A stretch of DNA of 64,000 bases from Chlorops oryzae (lineage: Eukaryota; Arthropoda; Insecta; Diptera; Chloropidae). A program made the translations under genes and the position numbers. The stretch is taken from positions 125,238,030-125,302,029 of the forward strand of contig CM035806.1 of NCBI GenBank assembly GCA_020466095.1. Reading direction: 5' to 3'. Below, piece by piece: positions 55,057 through 64,000 of this stretch. The notes beneath the pieces are model-generated. The model had not been told where the DNA came from and made no database searches. It saw only the letters and a list, made by a program, of their open reading frames with translations. Numbering within the stretch: position 1 is the stretch's first letter; each line of letters begins with the position of its first letter.

Positions 55057-55292
55057 TAATATGTTATTTGAAATCGAATGAACAATATTTTCGCATATTT
55101 TGACAATAGTTTTTTAAAAAACGTGCGTAGTGAAATTTTCTCGGAAAGAATACGCATGGTTGTTAAATTCAAGTTTAAATACGTCCGTACAGTTTTGCTT
55201 TAAAAAAAAAACTACGGTCACAGTATACTACAAATCGTTGTTAATTACACAATCGTTAATTCGCTCAGTATACGGAGGATGCCTAACGATAA

Positions 55293-55687
55293 CACCGGCA
55301 CACAAACAAAAGTACTGTTACAGAAGGGTAACATACCTTACTCCAGGTTTCTTGGGTGCTGATCACGAATCCGGGGTCTCCATCACTCTAAGTTTTTGCC
55401 CCAGCGGCCCCAAAACCCCCCAAAAGGTTAATTTTCTAGAGCCATGAAATAAAAAATTAAGTATCCCAACTTACATTTTTTGGTGTCCTGAATAGGAATT
55501 TGAAGTTGACAATAAGCTACGACCTTTAATATTTCCCCAACACCCCTCCGCACTCCTGATCAATCACCCCCAGTAGGATGGAATTGCTATAATGCACCAT
55601 GCATGAAAATGATCAGCACCCTAAAAAACATAGGGTACGGTATGTCACCCTTCTGTAACAAGACTTTTTTGTTTTTGTGTGCCGGTG
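55293..55687. mobile_element. 395-bp MITE, CACCGGCACAC ends, TAA duplication
   Basis: Ends CACCGGCACACAAACAAAAG and, reverse-complemented, CACCGGCACACAAAAACAAA; arms continue through GTTACAGAAGGGT. TAA flanks (55290-55292 and 55688-55690), a Harbinger-like 3-bp duplication. Confidence 0.7.
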
Positions 55688-55768
55688 TAATCCTTTCGAC
55701 TTTTTTATTTCAGACAACATGAACAGCCACTACCGTGTTGAACAACGACCTACTATTTTTTCTGTATA

Positions 55769-55884
55769 CAGTGTACTCTCTCCATTGTTCCTGATTCTCA
55801 AATAGTTTCCTCTTAAGCGGACACCTCTGCTAAGCGGACATATATTTCGGCCTCGTAGGTGTCCGCTTAAAAGAAAGTACACTG
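55769..55884. mobile_element. 116-bp pogo/Tigger-like MITE, TA duplication
   Basis: Ends CAGTGTACTCTC and AAAGTACACTG (complement CAGTGTACTTT), TA on both sides (55767-55768 and 55885-55886). Internal TTAAGCGGACACCT / AGGTGTCCGCTTAA repeats are typical of pogo-class elements. A TTCTGCTTAGCTGCATTCA motif near 56237 also resembles pogo terminal sequence but stands alone. Confidence 0.65.
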
Positions 55885-56400
55885 TATGTACTTTGACTTA
55901 AAAAAAACTTTATCTATGAACAACGAAAAAAAATTTTTTAAAAAAATTTTAATACAATTTAAGTTACAAATAAAAACGAAGAAAAATTGGAATGGTCGAG
56001 CTTTATTGGCTTGTGGAAAAAAAATTCCAAAAAAGAGGTAACAAGTTGAGTTGTGTCATAGGACACCAGATAAGAACGAAGTTCATTATGGTATTTATAA
56101 ATGTTAGTAAATATAATTCGCAGCAAGGTTTTTCGCAAAACTCAATTGTTTTTATTAATCGAAAAATATATGTATACAAGACGGCTGTTTGTTGTTTTCA
56201 ACTGTTTTTAACAAGCGAAAATGCGATATAGTATATTCTGCTTAGCTGCATTCAATTATTTTCCAGACAATTTTATGCACTTACGCGAAAAACGCACCTA
56301 CCCGAAATTTTTTGCTGTATTTTTGAGTAACATATCAGAATGTCTTTAACAACACTTGAATTCTTAAAAGAACGCCGTCCAAATATTAATTTTATTAACA

Positions 56401-56916
56401 AACAAGTAAGAAAGCTAAAGTCGGTCAAGCCCGACTTTGAAATACCCAGCGTCCCGACGTTATGAGCGCACTATGTTTTGCTTCTCTATTTATGGGCGTG
56501 GCAGTGGGAGGGCCACATAAATTAGTTCCCTACACCTTTCATTCGCCTTGGTGAACCTATGTTGCGAATTTGAAGCTTCTACGCCTTTTACTTCGGAAGT
56601 TACGAAAAATCTTCATTTGTGGGCGTGGCAGTGAGCGGATGTCTTCCATTTTTAGTTAGGATCATACTCGGACCCCGATATACCTGTGTGCCACATTTCG
56701 ACTTGATTGGTCCAGCCGTTTCGGATGAGATCCGACCACGGACGGACGGACAGACGGACAGACGGACGGACGGACGGACAGACGGACATGTCTAAATCGA
56801 TTCAGTTTTTGATCCTGATCATTTCTATATATATATGTCTATATCTCCGGAGCTTAGTTCTCCCTGTTACAAGATTCGCACAAAACTAATATACCCCGCT
56901 TACGCTGGGTATAATA
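56401..56916. repeat. Dispersed repeat R2-like copy 3 (AACAAGTAAG ... GGGTATAA)
   Basis: The left end AACAAGTAAGAAAGCTAAAG with the hairpin GTCGGTCAAGCCCGAC and AATACCCAGCG; the right end CGCTTACGCTGGGTATAA. TACCCAGCG and CGCTGGGTA pair as inverted ends. It contains two GGGCGTGGCAGTG units, a (GACG)n tract at 56735-56785 and TGATCATTTCTATATATATA. This layout is frequent in tephritid and other fly genomes; class not known to me. Confidence 0.65.
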
Positions 56917-57257
56917 AGATAAAATTTTCCTCATATTATTGAGGAACGATAAAGCAGAGTACTCATGCGTCGAATATGACCGATTCTCAAAAAGTTTGAA
57001 TTCCACCAGTTCTGTGGTTGATATGAAATATTCAGTGATATCATAACTAAAATTGCTCAATACATAATTAGTGGCACAAGTACTTATTACATATAATGAG
57101 AAATAGAATGCATAAACTATATATTTTTAGATCTCTTCTGAATGAAAAGGGTACAGAATTGCAAAAACTATCATAAAAAAACTTAAAAAGTTTTATATTA
57201 AAAAGAAAACATAAAAAAATGTACATGCAAGTATGTTTAGTTACAAAATTGAGTGAA
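56909..57257 (+). repeat. Dispersed repeat R1, second copy, 5' part
   Basis: Matches 10676-11016 with scattered differences; the remaining R1 sequence resumes at 58458 (AATACTCCAAAAATTATAGC to CTATATTACTATATGA at 58537). The intact copy at 10676-11091 shows exactly what the insertion 57258-58457 split. Confidence 0.75.
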
Positions 57258-57609
57258 CCCAATAAACACAACGATATCGTAACGATATCGAGGCAATATC
57301 GTTTTCTCTTAAAAATGTTTCGCGACGATAATTCGAGACGATATCGAGACGATTTCGATATCGTGAGAGAGTCACTTATCATTAGCGAATCGAGATTTTC
57401 ATCGTTCTCGAATCGTTAACGAGCCTTAACTCGAATCGCTAGCGAATCGAGATTTTCATCGCTCTCGAATCGTTAACGGACGATTAGCAAAAAAATCATT
57501 AATTTTTATATTTAATGTAAAATTCAAATAACAGTCTTATTATAATACTATTTTCGGTTAAAAAAAAAAAAAAAAAACGGTTCTATTTGCTGGTAACCAC
57601 GCTTTTGAA

Positions 57610-57695
57610 TCCACCGGCTGTGGGATTTGAACACCGAACGTCTTGATTTCTAGTCATGTTTCTAGTCTGCTTACCCATTACGCCGTCTTCGCCGA
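57610..57695 (-). mobile_element. tRNA-like module inside the concentric palindrome
   Basis: On the minus strand: GGCGTAATGGGTAAGCAGAC (A-box-like) and CGGTGTTCAAATCCCACAGCC (B-box). The tRNA-like part is followed by a run of about 18 T on the minus strand (57560-57577 A on the plus strand), suitable as a pol III terminator. It does not fold as a normal tRNA by eye. Confidence 0.5.
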
Positions 57696-58173
57696 ATTGA
57701 AATGAATGACTTTTTTTCGTTTATAAGTTTAGCTTGATTCTATATTTACCTCGAATGCCTTCCGATTTGGAAACAAATTAACAAAACTACCTTCGAGAAT
57801 TAAAGTTTCGTACCGTGAATTTGGCCTCGCGAAGATATCGAGACGAAACATTTTTAGCCCAATAAATACAAAAACGAAGATTACGATTAAGAAAAATAAG
57901 TAGGACCTAATAAACACAAAAACGTTAACGAGTTCGAATCGAATTCGATTCGAATTCGTTTAATGCGATTCACGCTCTACGAATTCGATTCGAACTCGTT
58001 ATCGTTTTTGTGTTTATTAGGTCCTACTTATTTTTCTTCTTTTCCCTTATGTGTTTCGAGTTCAAAACGAGTTCACTAAACTACTTTCTAGGATTTCGTT
58101 TTTCTCAAATTCGTAACGAATTTGTGGCGATATAATCTTCGTTTTTGTATTTATTGGGCTAAAAATGTTTCGT

Positions 58174-58440
58174 CTCGATATCTTCGCGAGTCCAGAATCT
58201 CGATATCGAGAAATTGGATTTTCGCGAACTCGTCTCGATATCTTCGCGAGTCCAGAATCTCGATATCGAGAAATTCAATTTTCTCGAATTCGTCTCGATA
58301 TCGTCGCGAGTGAAAAATCGCGATATCGAGAAATTCAGCTTTCTCGATTTCGTCTCGATATCGTCGCGAGTGCAAAATCGCGATATCGAGAAATTTAGTT
58401 TTCTCGAATTCGTCTCGATATCGTTACGATATCATCCTCG
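58174..58440 (+). repeat. 60-bp tandem array, about 4.5 units
   Basis: Period exactly 60: each unit has CGTCTCGATATCNTCGCGAG, then a variable 8-9 bases, TCGATATCGAGAAATT or CGATATCGAGAAATT, and TTTTCTCGA. Units contain CTCGATATCGAG-type palindromes, so both strands look alike. The minus-strand and plus-strand ORFs across it are by-products of the period being a multiple of 3. Confidence 0.85.
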
Positions 58441-58540
58441 TTTTTGTGTTTATTGGGAATACTCCAAAAATTATAGCATCACTAGTTCACCACGGAATTC
58501 GGTTGTTGTTGTAAGTGTCCCCTATATTACTATATGAGCA

Positions 58541-59276
58541 TGGCTAAGGCTCTCTCGTAGCAACGCGAGGGTCGGGGTTCGATCCCTGGGTCGGGAGAGA
58601 AGTTTTTTTTTTTCCAATTACCTAAGTTTTTTTTATGTACACATTTTAATTTATGGTTTTAAATATGTAGTTTATTTTGAAACAAAAAACTATTTTCCTA
58701 AATTTGCAAGCATTTTTTTTTGATATTTTAGTTTTTTTAATTTTTATTATCATATATACAAAGGATATAGGAAAATAAATAAATAAATTCAAAAAATTAA
58801 ATTTATTTTTAAATTTAAAAATTTTTGTAGTGAAAAATTCTATACGCGTGATTCACAAAAACTTGAGCAATCAAAAACTCAAGTTAGCGTTTTGATCAAC
58901 ACATTAAATTTGCTTGTTTAGCGTAATGGTTAAGACGCCGAATTACCAACCCAGCGATCAGCGGTTCGAGGTTCGTCCGAGGGGAGAAAAAAGACGATTG
59001 AAAAAGAAACAAAAAAATATTTTAAAAAACAAAACATATAAATTTTTTTTCATTAAATTTACAAAAATACAAATTGACCAAAAATCAACCCAACTGTATA
59101 TACTCCCCGGTCTAGTCCACATGTGCAAAAACTGTGACTAGTTACATTCCGCGGACAACGCAATGTTGAAAACGTCAGTTGAGCCCATGCATATATGCAA
59201 ATTATGAGGGATGAGTCCTAGTGACTTTTGGTCTACTCCGGGGACTACTACCCGGAGTAGTCTCACTTTCTGCAGG
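58541..59276 (+). mobile_element. Twin tRNA-box element, copy E (5'-truncated)
   Basis: Starts directly after R1 within module 1 (58541-58600: CTAAGGCTCTCTCGTAGC, GGGGTTCGATCCCTGGG, then nine T), AT linker, module 2 (58913-58983: TTAGCGTAATGGTTAAGACG, GCGGTTCGAGGTTCG), ending ACTTTCTGCAGG at 59276. The terminal 300 bases match copy F closely in inverted orientation. Compared with copy B the first about 230 bases are missing, and the R1-element junction differs from that at 11091-11112. Confidence 0.65.
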
Positions 59277-59279
59277 AAT

Positions 59280-60205
59280 CTTATTATTTGAAACTGTATG
59301 CGTTTGAAGCAGAATAACCGCTTTAAAGAAGATTCAATTGGATCATCCGGCGACACAGAAATGCGGCATTCGTCGATATCATTTTCTTCTCAATCCATTC
59401 ATCCTTAATCTCAACATAACAAGATTGTTAATTGTATGTCCAGTACTGAAGCAATTATTGAATAATAAATCGATAAGGCAGTTCGAATTGCATGACCGTT
59501 GAAATTGTTATTGATAGTCATAATAAATTATAATCATTGAAATAGATTAATTTAATATGTTTGAAGAACCGGTAAAACATATGTATCTGTTCATATTATT
59601 GAAAAAAAAAATATATATAATAGATATCTGTATACAATTATTATAGCAAAATAGAAAAATGTTAGCTTTCCAACTATGAAATGATCGATAGGAGCGTTTC
59701 ATTTCAACTCCCGAGGAAAGTAAGAGGCACACCAAATGTCGGCCGGCGCAACGGGGCACAAGAATAGTGCCTTCGAGGGCAGGCTTAGACGGCTGGCGGC
59801 ATTCGAGGATTGGGTTATTACACCCAACCGCCGTTCGTTTACTGTATCACAAGTGTAACGCTTGTTTAGGCGACAATGCGACCAAAAGGGTTAGGCTTTT
59901 GAACGGGTTCTAAACTGCTGACTGCTTGTGATAAATATATAACAACAAGATGTATTACGAGAGCACGAACGCGGCATTCGAACCCATGGTGCCGCGAACG
60001 AACAAGGCACGATAGGATTTGAATTTTTTCGACACCTCAACGAACTCGGCCACGCGAACCTCGCATCGATAAGCTACAAAATTCGTTTTATAAGACTTTG
60101 AGAGCTCGCTGATACCGCCTCATGCACATGGTTTATACATACATACATATATGTATATGTGCGTGCATGCATACCAGTTGAAAATGAAAACATTCTTTCA
60201 AATAA
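59280..60205. other. Spacer between inverted copies E and F, no gene seen
   Basis: Partly less AT-rich (59690-60110: GGCCGGCGCAACGGGGCAC, GGCTGGCGGCATTCGAGG, CACCCAACCGCCG) than its surroundings, which suggests decayed coding or host sequence, but no frame with recognisable motifs remains. Confidence 0.35.
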
Positions 60206-61164
60206 CCCTGCAGAAAGTGGGACTAGTCCTGTGAGTAGTCCCCGGAGTAGACCAAAAGTGAATAGGACTCATCCCTCATAATTTGCATATGCATGGGCTC
60301 AACTGACCTATTTAACATTGCGTTGCCCGAGGAAAGTAACTAGTCAAAGTTTTTGCACATGTGGACTAGACCGGGGAGTATATACAGTTGGGTTGATTTT
60401 TGGTCAATTTGTATTTTTGTAAATTTAATGAAAAAAAATTTATATGTTTTGTTTTTTAAAATATTTTTTTGTTTCTTTTTCAATCGTCTTTTTTCTCCCC
60501 TCGTACGAACCTCGAACCGCTGATCACTGGGTTGGTAATTCGGCGTCTTAACCATTATGCTAAACAAGCAAATTTAATGTGTTGATCAAAACGCTAACTT
60601 GAGTTTTTGGTTGCTCGAGTTTTTGTGAAACGCGTGTATAGAATTTTTCACTACATAAACCCCGTGACATTTAATTTTTAGGTGGAATTGCCCTTATGAA
60701 AAAAATTCTTACAAATTTAGGGGAACATTTTTTTGGTTTCAAAAAAAAACTATTAAAAAAATTAACTAAAATATGTACATAAGAAAATCTTGGGTATCTG
60801 AAAAAAAAAAAATTCTGACCGAGCCATGGATCGAACACCCACCGCCGCGTTGATGAGCAAGAATCTTAACCATTCATTTAATTATCCTTTGGTGATTCAA
60901 TGATCAGAATGCGAACTTACAGCAGACAATAACAATTTTTTGTTTTTTTGTTTCTACTTCGCAATCAAAGCACAAACTGTAAAGAAATCATCAAACTCAC
61001 TATCCGTAGATCTCCTTTCAACTAAACATTTTCTGGTTAAAAAGGATCTAGTCCCGCTGCAATCACATTTCAAACGACAAACTGCCGTCATTTTAACTAG
61101 TGACATTAGGACCATACCGGGGTCTAGTGACTTTGTTGAAATTGACCCCAAACTTTCTGCAGGG
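60206..61164 (-). mobile_element. Twin tRNA-box element, copy F (complete, 959 bp)
   Basis: Ends CCCTGCAGAAAGT (60206) and ACTTTCTGCAGGG (61164) are exact complements. On the minus strand, module 1 is at about 60890-60818 (GGTTAAGATTCTTGCTCATC, GGTGTTCGATCCATGG), then an A/T run and AT linker, and module 2 at about 60570-60500 (TTAGCATAATGGTTAAGACG, GCGGTTCGAGGTTCG). The lead-in GTTCGCATTCTGATC is at 60902-60917. Flanks ATAA and AAGT show no duplication. Oriented opposite to copy E. Confidence 0.72.
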
Positions 61165-61275
61165 AAGTGTTTACAATAAAGTAAACCGAACAGGTTGCTT
61201 AACAAACCTGAATGCCCAGTTGGGAAATTTTTAAAATAGTTACATTTACATCAAATAAATACTATCTTTCCACAG

Positions 61276-61547
61276 TTCACTTCTTTCTCTCCCTTTCTGT
61301 CCTTTTCTCTCCCATTCTCTCTCTCTTTCTCCCTCTTCTCGCCCTTCTCTCCCTTCCTCATCCTTTCTCTCCCTTTATTTCTCTTTATTTCTCCTTATCT
61401 CCCTTTCTCTCTCTATATTTTTCCCTCTCTTTCTATCCCTTTCTTTTTTTCTCTCTCACTCTCTCTTTTTCTTTCTGTCTTTCTCTTTCTTTCCCTGTTT
61501 ATCTTAATTTTCTTCCTCTCTCCCTCTTCCTCTCTCTCCTTCTCTCA

Positions 61548-61632
<85 letters not shown>

Positions 61633-61643
61633 TCTCTCTCTCA
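61276..61643. repeat. CT-rich region with pure (CT)n core
   Basis: Degenerate TCTCTCCC/TTTCTC repeats from 61276, becoming pure (CT)n at about 61559-61627. The long open frame here encodes only Ser/Leu/Phe/Pro repeats and is rejected as a gene. Confidence 0.9.
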
Positions 61644-62430
61644 TGCAAATTTCCAGCTGGGTATTTGAAAATTTCAATTAGTAGGTGCACGCAAAGGAAA
61701 TTCATAATAAAAATTTTAAATAAAAACTAACACATAAAATTGAATTGAGTAAAAACCAGAACAAAATGAAGCAGACGTCAAGATTTATGTTTTCTTTTTA
61801 CTCTCAATTAATTCTAATTTGAAATTCCAATATCAATACAACAAAGCTTAAAAGCAAACAACGATAAGAGAAGAGAGTAAATTGAGGAAAAAATTCTCTG
61901 TCAACAATATTTTCGCAAGGCGAATATAGCCACATCACAATGAATAACAAATTAGTATGGGGGGAGGTAGATCGCTCCGTTCGTTTCAAATTCGTTTCAA
62001 ATTCGACTCACTACGACTAGCTCTCGTCGAAGCCAATGTAAACGGAACGAAAGGACCTCGAAATAGAGGAAAAAGTGTAAGAAAGAAGACGAGTAAAAAA
62101 TATCTCGTTAAGTTTATAAGACCCAAGGTCGAACATTCAACAATCTAACAATCTCGATAGGGAAGCCTCGGACGAAAACTCCCCCCTCCCTCCCTGATCT
62201 ACGTATCCATTGTACAGCCCATAGCAACAGAATTTTAACAAAACAAAAAAAAAAAACTCTGGACTTAAACGAATTCTGAATTCTGATATGAATCTGACTA
62301 TGACTAATCCAAGTAGAAAACGATCTTCATCTATTCATTAAGAAGGTTGATTGTAACCTCAGATAGCTGACAATCGCACAACCACACCTTCTTTCTTTGT
62401 GCTCTATAATAAATCTTGAAAATGGCATAC
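61644..62430. other. Remaining intron sequence near exon 2
   Basis: Single-copy intron sequence; no ORF or repeat recognised. Confidence 0.4.
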
Positions 62431-62804
62431 CTGTTTCCTTCATCATTTTCTCATCGTCGGTTAAGAAGGTAAGAGGTGGCATAGCACCGGCTACACCAGA
62501 TATCGAGCATTGCTTCTGACGTTGTGCGGCGTTGGCGAGCTAAATCAGCGAAAAGAAAAAGTTAATGAAACAAAAACAAAATTTAAATTTAGCACTCGCC
62601 GAAACGATACACATATTGTTAATATATACTTATATATACTTTTATATAAAGGTCTTTATTTCATTTAAAATTTTATACGATTCGATCAATTCGAATGACG
62701 AGCCTCCAACAATAGTCCATCAATTGCAATTCTTATCTCTGTTGTGTCTAGCCACGTCTCGTCGTACTCACCAAACGCATGGGCAATTTACGCAGGCAAT
62801 TCAT
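62431..62804 (-). CDS. ACADSB: Short/branched-chain acyl-CoA dehydrogenase, exons 1 and 2
   Basis: Exon 1 is 62804-62772: ATG and 11 codons (MNCLRKLPMRL) to a GTGAGT donor. Exon 2 is 62539-62431: behind a CTGATTTAG acceptor it encodes LANAAQRQKQCSISGVAGAM, then PPLTFLTDDEKMMKET, and ends in phase 1 at a GTATGC donor. It joins exon 3 (51363) in frame as [14 protein letters not shown], the normal start of the acyl-CoA dehydrogenase N-terminal domain. Residues 1-30, rich in Arg, Leu and Ala with few acids, fit a mitochondrial targeting peptide. Both exons are too short to stand out as ORFs. The 11,067-base intron to exon 3 is where the transposon cluster lies. Confidence 0.88.
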
Positions 62805-62917
62805 TGTGCGTCGTATAGAATTTTAAAAGAAATTGATAAAATTAAATAAAAATGAACACGAAATAACTTCACCCGAAATCTATAATAAACTACACTCTCC
62901 GAGTACAGATAGACGAC

Positions 62918-62923
62918 GACTGA
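62918..62923 (-). promoter_or_regulatory. Candidate initiator (TCAGTC) of the dehydrogenase gene
   Basis: GACTGA on the plus strand is TCAGTC on the minus strand, matching the insect initiator TCAKTY, about 115 bases upstream of the ATG. No TATA box or clear downstream element supports it. Confidence 0.25.
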
Positions 62924-62929
62924 GAATGA

Positions 62930-64000
62930 GAAGAACGTGATCGCCACTTGTTGTAGTCTCCAGAGACGACGATCAAAAAGAAAAAAACAAAAAAAAAACA
63001 AAAAAAAAAAAACAAGTTGGCATCAGCTTTAAACGAGTCAAAGCACATAAAAGGGAGCTAACATTATATTCTGAATTTCTTAATGTTTTAATTTGATAAC
63101 AGCTATAGTGACGTCACTAATACACACGTATGACGTGTTTTATGCGCATTTTTTTCTGGGTTCTTAAATTTAAACATAAAAAATATTTATGCAATTGCAT
63201 TCAACTTAGAGGGAACTCACGCAGCTTGTTCAATTTAACGCTACGAATTAATTGTGTGTTTGGCTTCGACATAAAAAAATTAAGAAAATTGGGAAAGCAT
63301 AAATTCAAAAATAGAATATTTTGAACGTAAATTTGACGGATTTATGTTCTTTTTTATTGATTTTCTTAGGGCAATGCTAAATTATTCCAGTTAAACAAAC
63401 TGTATATTTTGGAAATTATTCATATTTTAAGACTCATAGTCTTCACCTATTTTAAGGGGACCTTCTGGTCTAGAATTTTTGAAAATTGATTTTTTTTTTT
63501 TATATATTTCGGAAGAATAGACTTTTAAGAATATGCTGGCAAAGTTTCGTGAAGATATTGACAATATTTGTTTTGCTACAGCCTTTTTAGAAGGTGGAGA
63601 CAGGAGGCAGCGCGCTTGATCAAAGCAACTTTGAACGCGTTTATCTCAAAACTACTTTTTTTGACCTGGTGTGAATGAAAACAAAAAAACCATCGAACCG
63701 ATTTGTCTGGAATTTTTATATGTTATTCATAACATCAATGGCTATGGCCCGAACTAGAATCGAATTTTTATTTCAAGAACTTCATATTTTTTCATCAAAA
63801 AAATGGTCAAAAAAGGGGAGTTTTTGATAGTTGAAATAAAAAATTGCGCCATTTTGTCAATTTAAAAAAAATTTTTTTTATTCTAGTTCCTGCCATAGCC
63901 GCATTCATTCTGATTAATAACATATTTTTGTTTTTTTTTTCGATTACCAGAACTGCCAAAATCTTTCACACCACGGAGGTACTTTTTCAAAGAGGGTCCA
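62930..64000. other. No gene seen to the window end
   Basis: 63000-63440 is AT-rich. From about 63456 (AAGGGGACCTTCTGGTCTAG) a different sequence begins, with several T runs, that may be the start of another repeat; its far end is outside the window. Confidence 0.35.

Larger units (their letters stand above)
53618..56187. repeat. Inverted pair of about 137-base arms bounding 2.6 kb
   Basis: The left arm 53618-53758 and right arm 56052-56187 are near-identical reverse complements (GCCGTCTTGTATACATATAT, GCGAAAAACCTTGCTGCGAA, AACTTCGTTCTTATCTGGTG, TCCTATGACACAACT). Between them lie four MITEs (54273, 54940, 55293, 55769). This could be one TIR element or two inverted copies of a shorter repeat. 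Lies in the dehydrogenase intron. Confidence 0.6.
57258..58457. mobile_element. 1.2-kb concentric palindrome with CCCAATAAACAC ends (foldback)
   Basis: Three nested inverted pairs of the same end type: outer CCCAATAAACAC (57258 / 58457), middle CCCAATAAATAC (57858 / 58158) and inner CCTAATAAACAC (57905 / 58021), each followed by an ACAAAAACG-like stretch. The segments between middle and inner pairs are also inverted (AAACGAAGATTA, GAAAAATAAGTAGGA). Comparison with intact R1 gives a 2-bp duplication (AA). ATCGTTAACG, GATATCGAGACG and CGAATCGAATTCG repeats fill the arms. No transposase. The short ORFs here translate the repeats. Confidence 0.75.

Noticed and set aside
58174..58440. CRISPR-like regular array
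   Set aside because: The repeats are contiguous 60-bp tandem units without unique spacers, in a eukaryotic genome.
58151..58537. Overlapping open frames on both strands of the 60-bp array, including a look of a repeat-rich protein
   Set aside because: The period is a multiple of three and the units are palindromic, so open frames on both strands are expected without selection.
61212..61730. 172-codon open frame over the CT-rich region
   Set aside because: It translates a CT microsatellite into Ser/Leu/Phe runs; the opposite strand is equally open as Arg/Glu. No coding evidence.
51364..62430. LTR retrotransposon in the dehydrogenase intron
   Set aside because: No pair of direct long terminal repeats, primer-binding site, gag or pol motifs found; the repeats present are inverted or dispersed.

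Overview
This window is AT-rich nuclear DNA from an insect, most likely a true fly (Diptera). Three protein genes with GT-AG introns have clear insect/animal homologues, and the repeat content (mariner, hAT, RTE, tRNA-derived SINEs, repeats that start AACAAGTAAG and end GGGTATAA) resembles acalyptrate flies such as tephritids. The family-level placement is inference. One run of exactly 100 N (23664-23763) is an assembly gap. There are no bacterial operons, CRISPR arrays or rRNA genes, and no canonical tRNA gene that I trust.

Host genes. (1) A minus-strand SPRY/SOCS-box gene of the SPSB3 type (4504-7397), three exons; the last exon is short and acidic. (2) A plus-strand ninjurin gene (48495-49546), three exons. 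(3) A minus-strand mitochondrial short/branched-chain acyl-CoA dehydrogenase gene (ACADSB type, 50176-62804), four exons, with an 11,067-base intron filled with transposons. The ninjurin and dehydrogenase genes converge, with about 630 bases between their stop codons. A small unidentified ORF lies at 33535-33849.

Almost everything else is transposon-derived, often nested several deep. I could place exact ends for many elements from paired inverted repeats plus target-site duplications: eight hAT-type elements with perfect 8-bp duplications, two near-complete mariners with TA duplications plus one deleted derivative, several TA- or 3-bp-duplicating MITEs, an RTE LINE fragment with an 18-bp duplication, and a tRNA SINE with a 13-bp duplication.

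Three groups stand out. First, a family of about 0.9-1.0 kb elements (seven copies: 1-406, 407-1350, 11112-12045, 35896-36795, 37667-38571, 58541-59276, 60206-61164) carries two tRNA-like pol III promoter modules inside terminal inverted repeats. The terminal sequence differs between copies but matches within a copy where both ends are readable. Second, a CCCA(A/G)(C/T)A-ended group with apparent 2-bp target duplications includes a 2.6-kb element that carries a spliced DUF4806-type gene (27629-30204). Third, a 1.2-kb concentric palindrome (57258-58457) looks like self-insertion of that CCCA-ended type and contains a 60-bp tandem array. The dehydrogenase intron therefore holds several long inverted repeats that could fold in the pre-mRNA.
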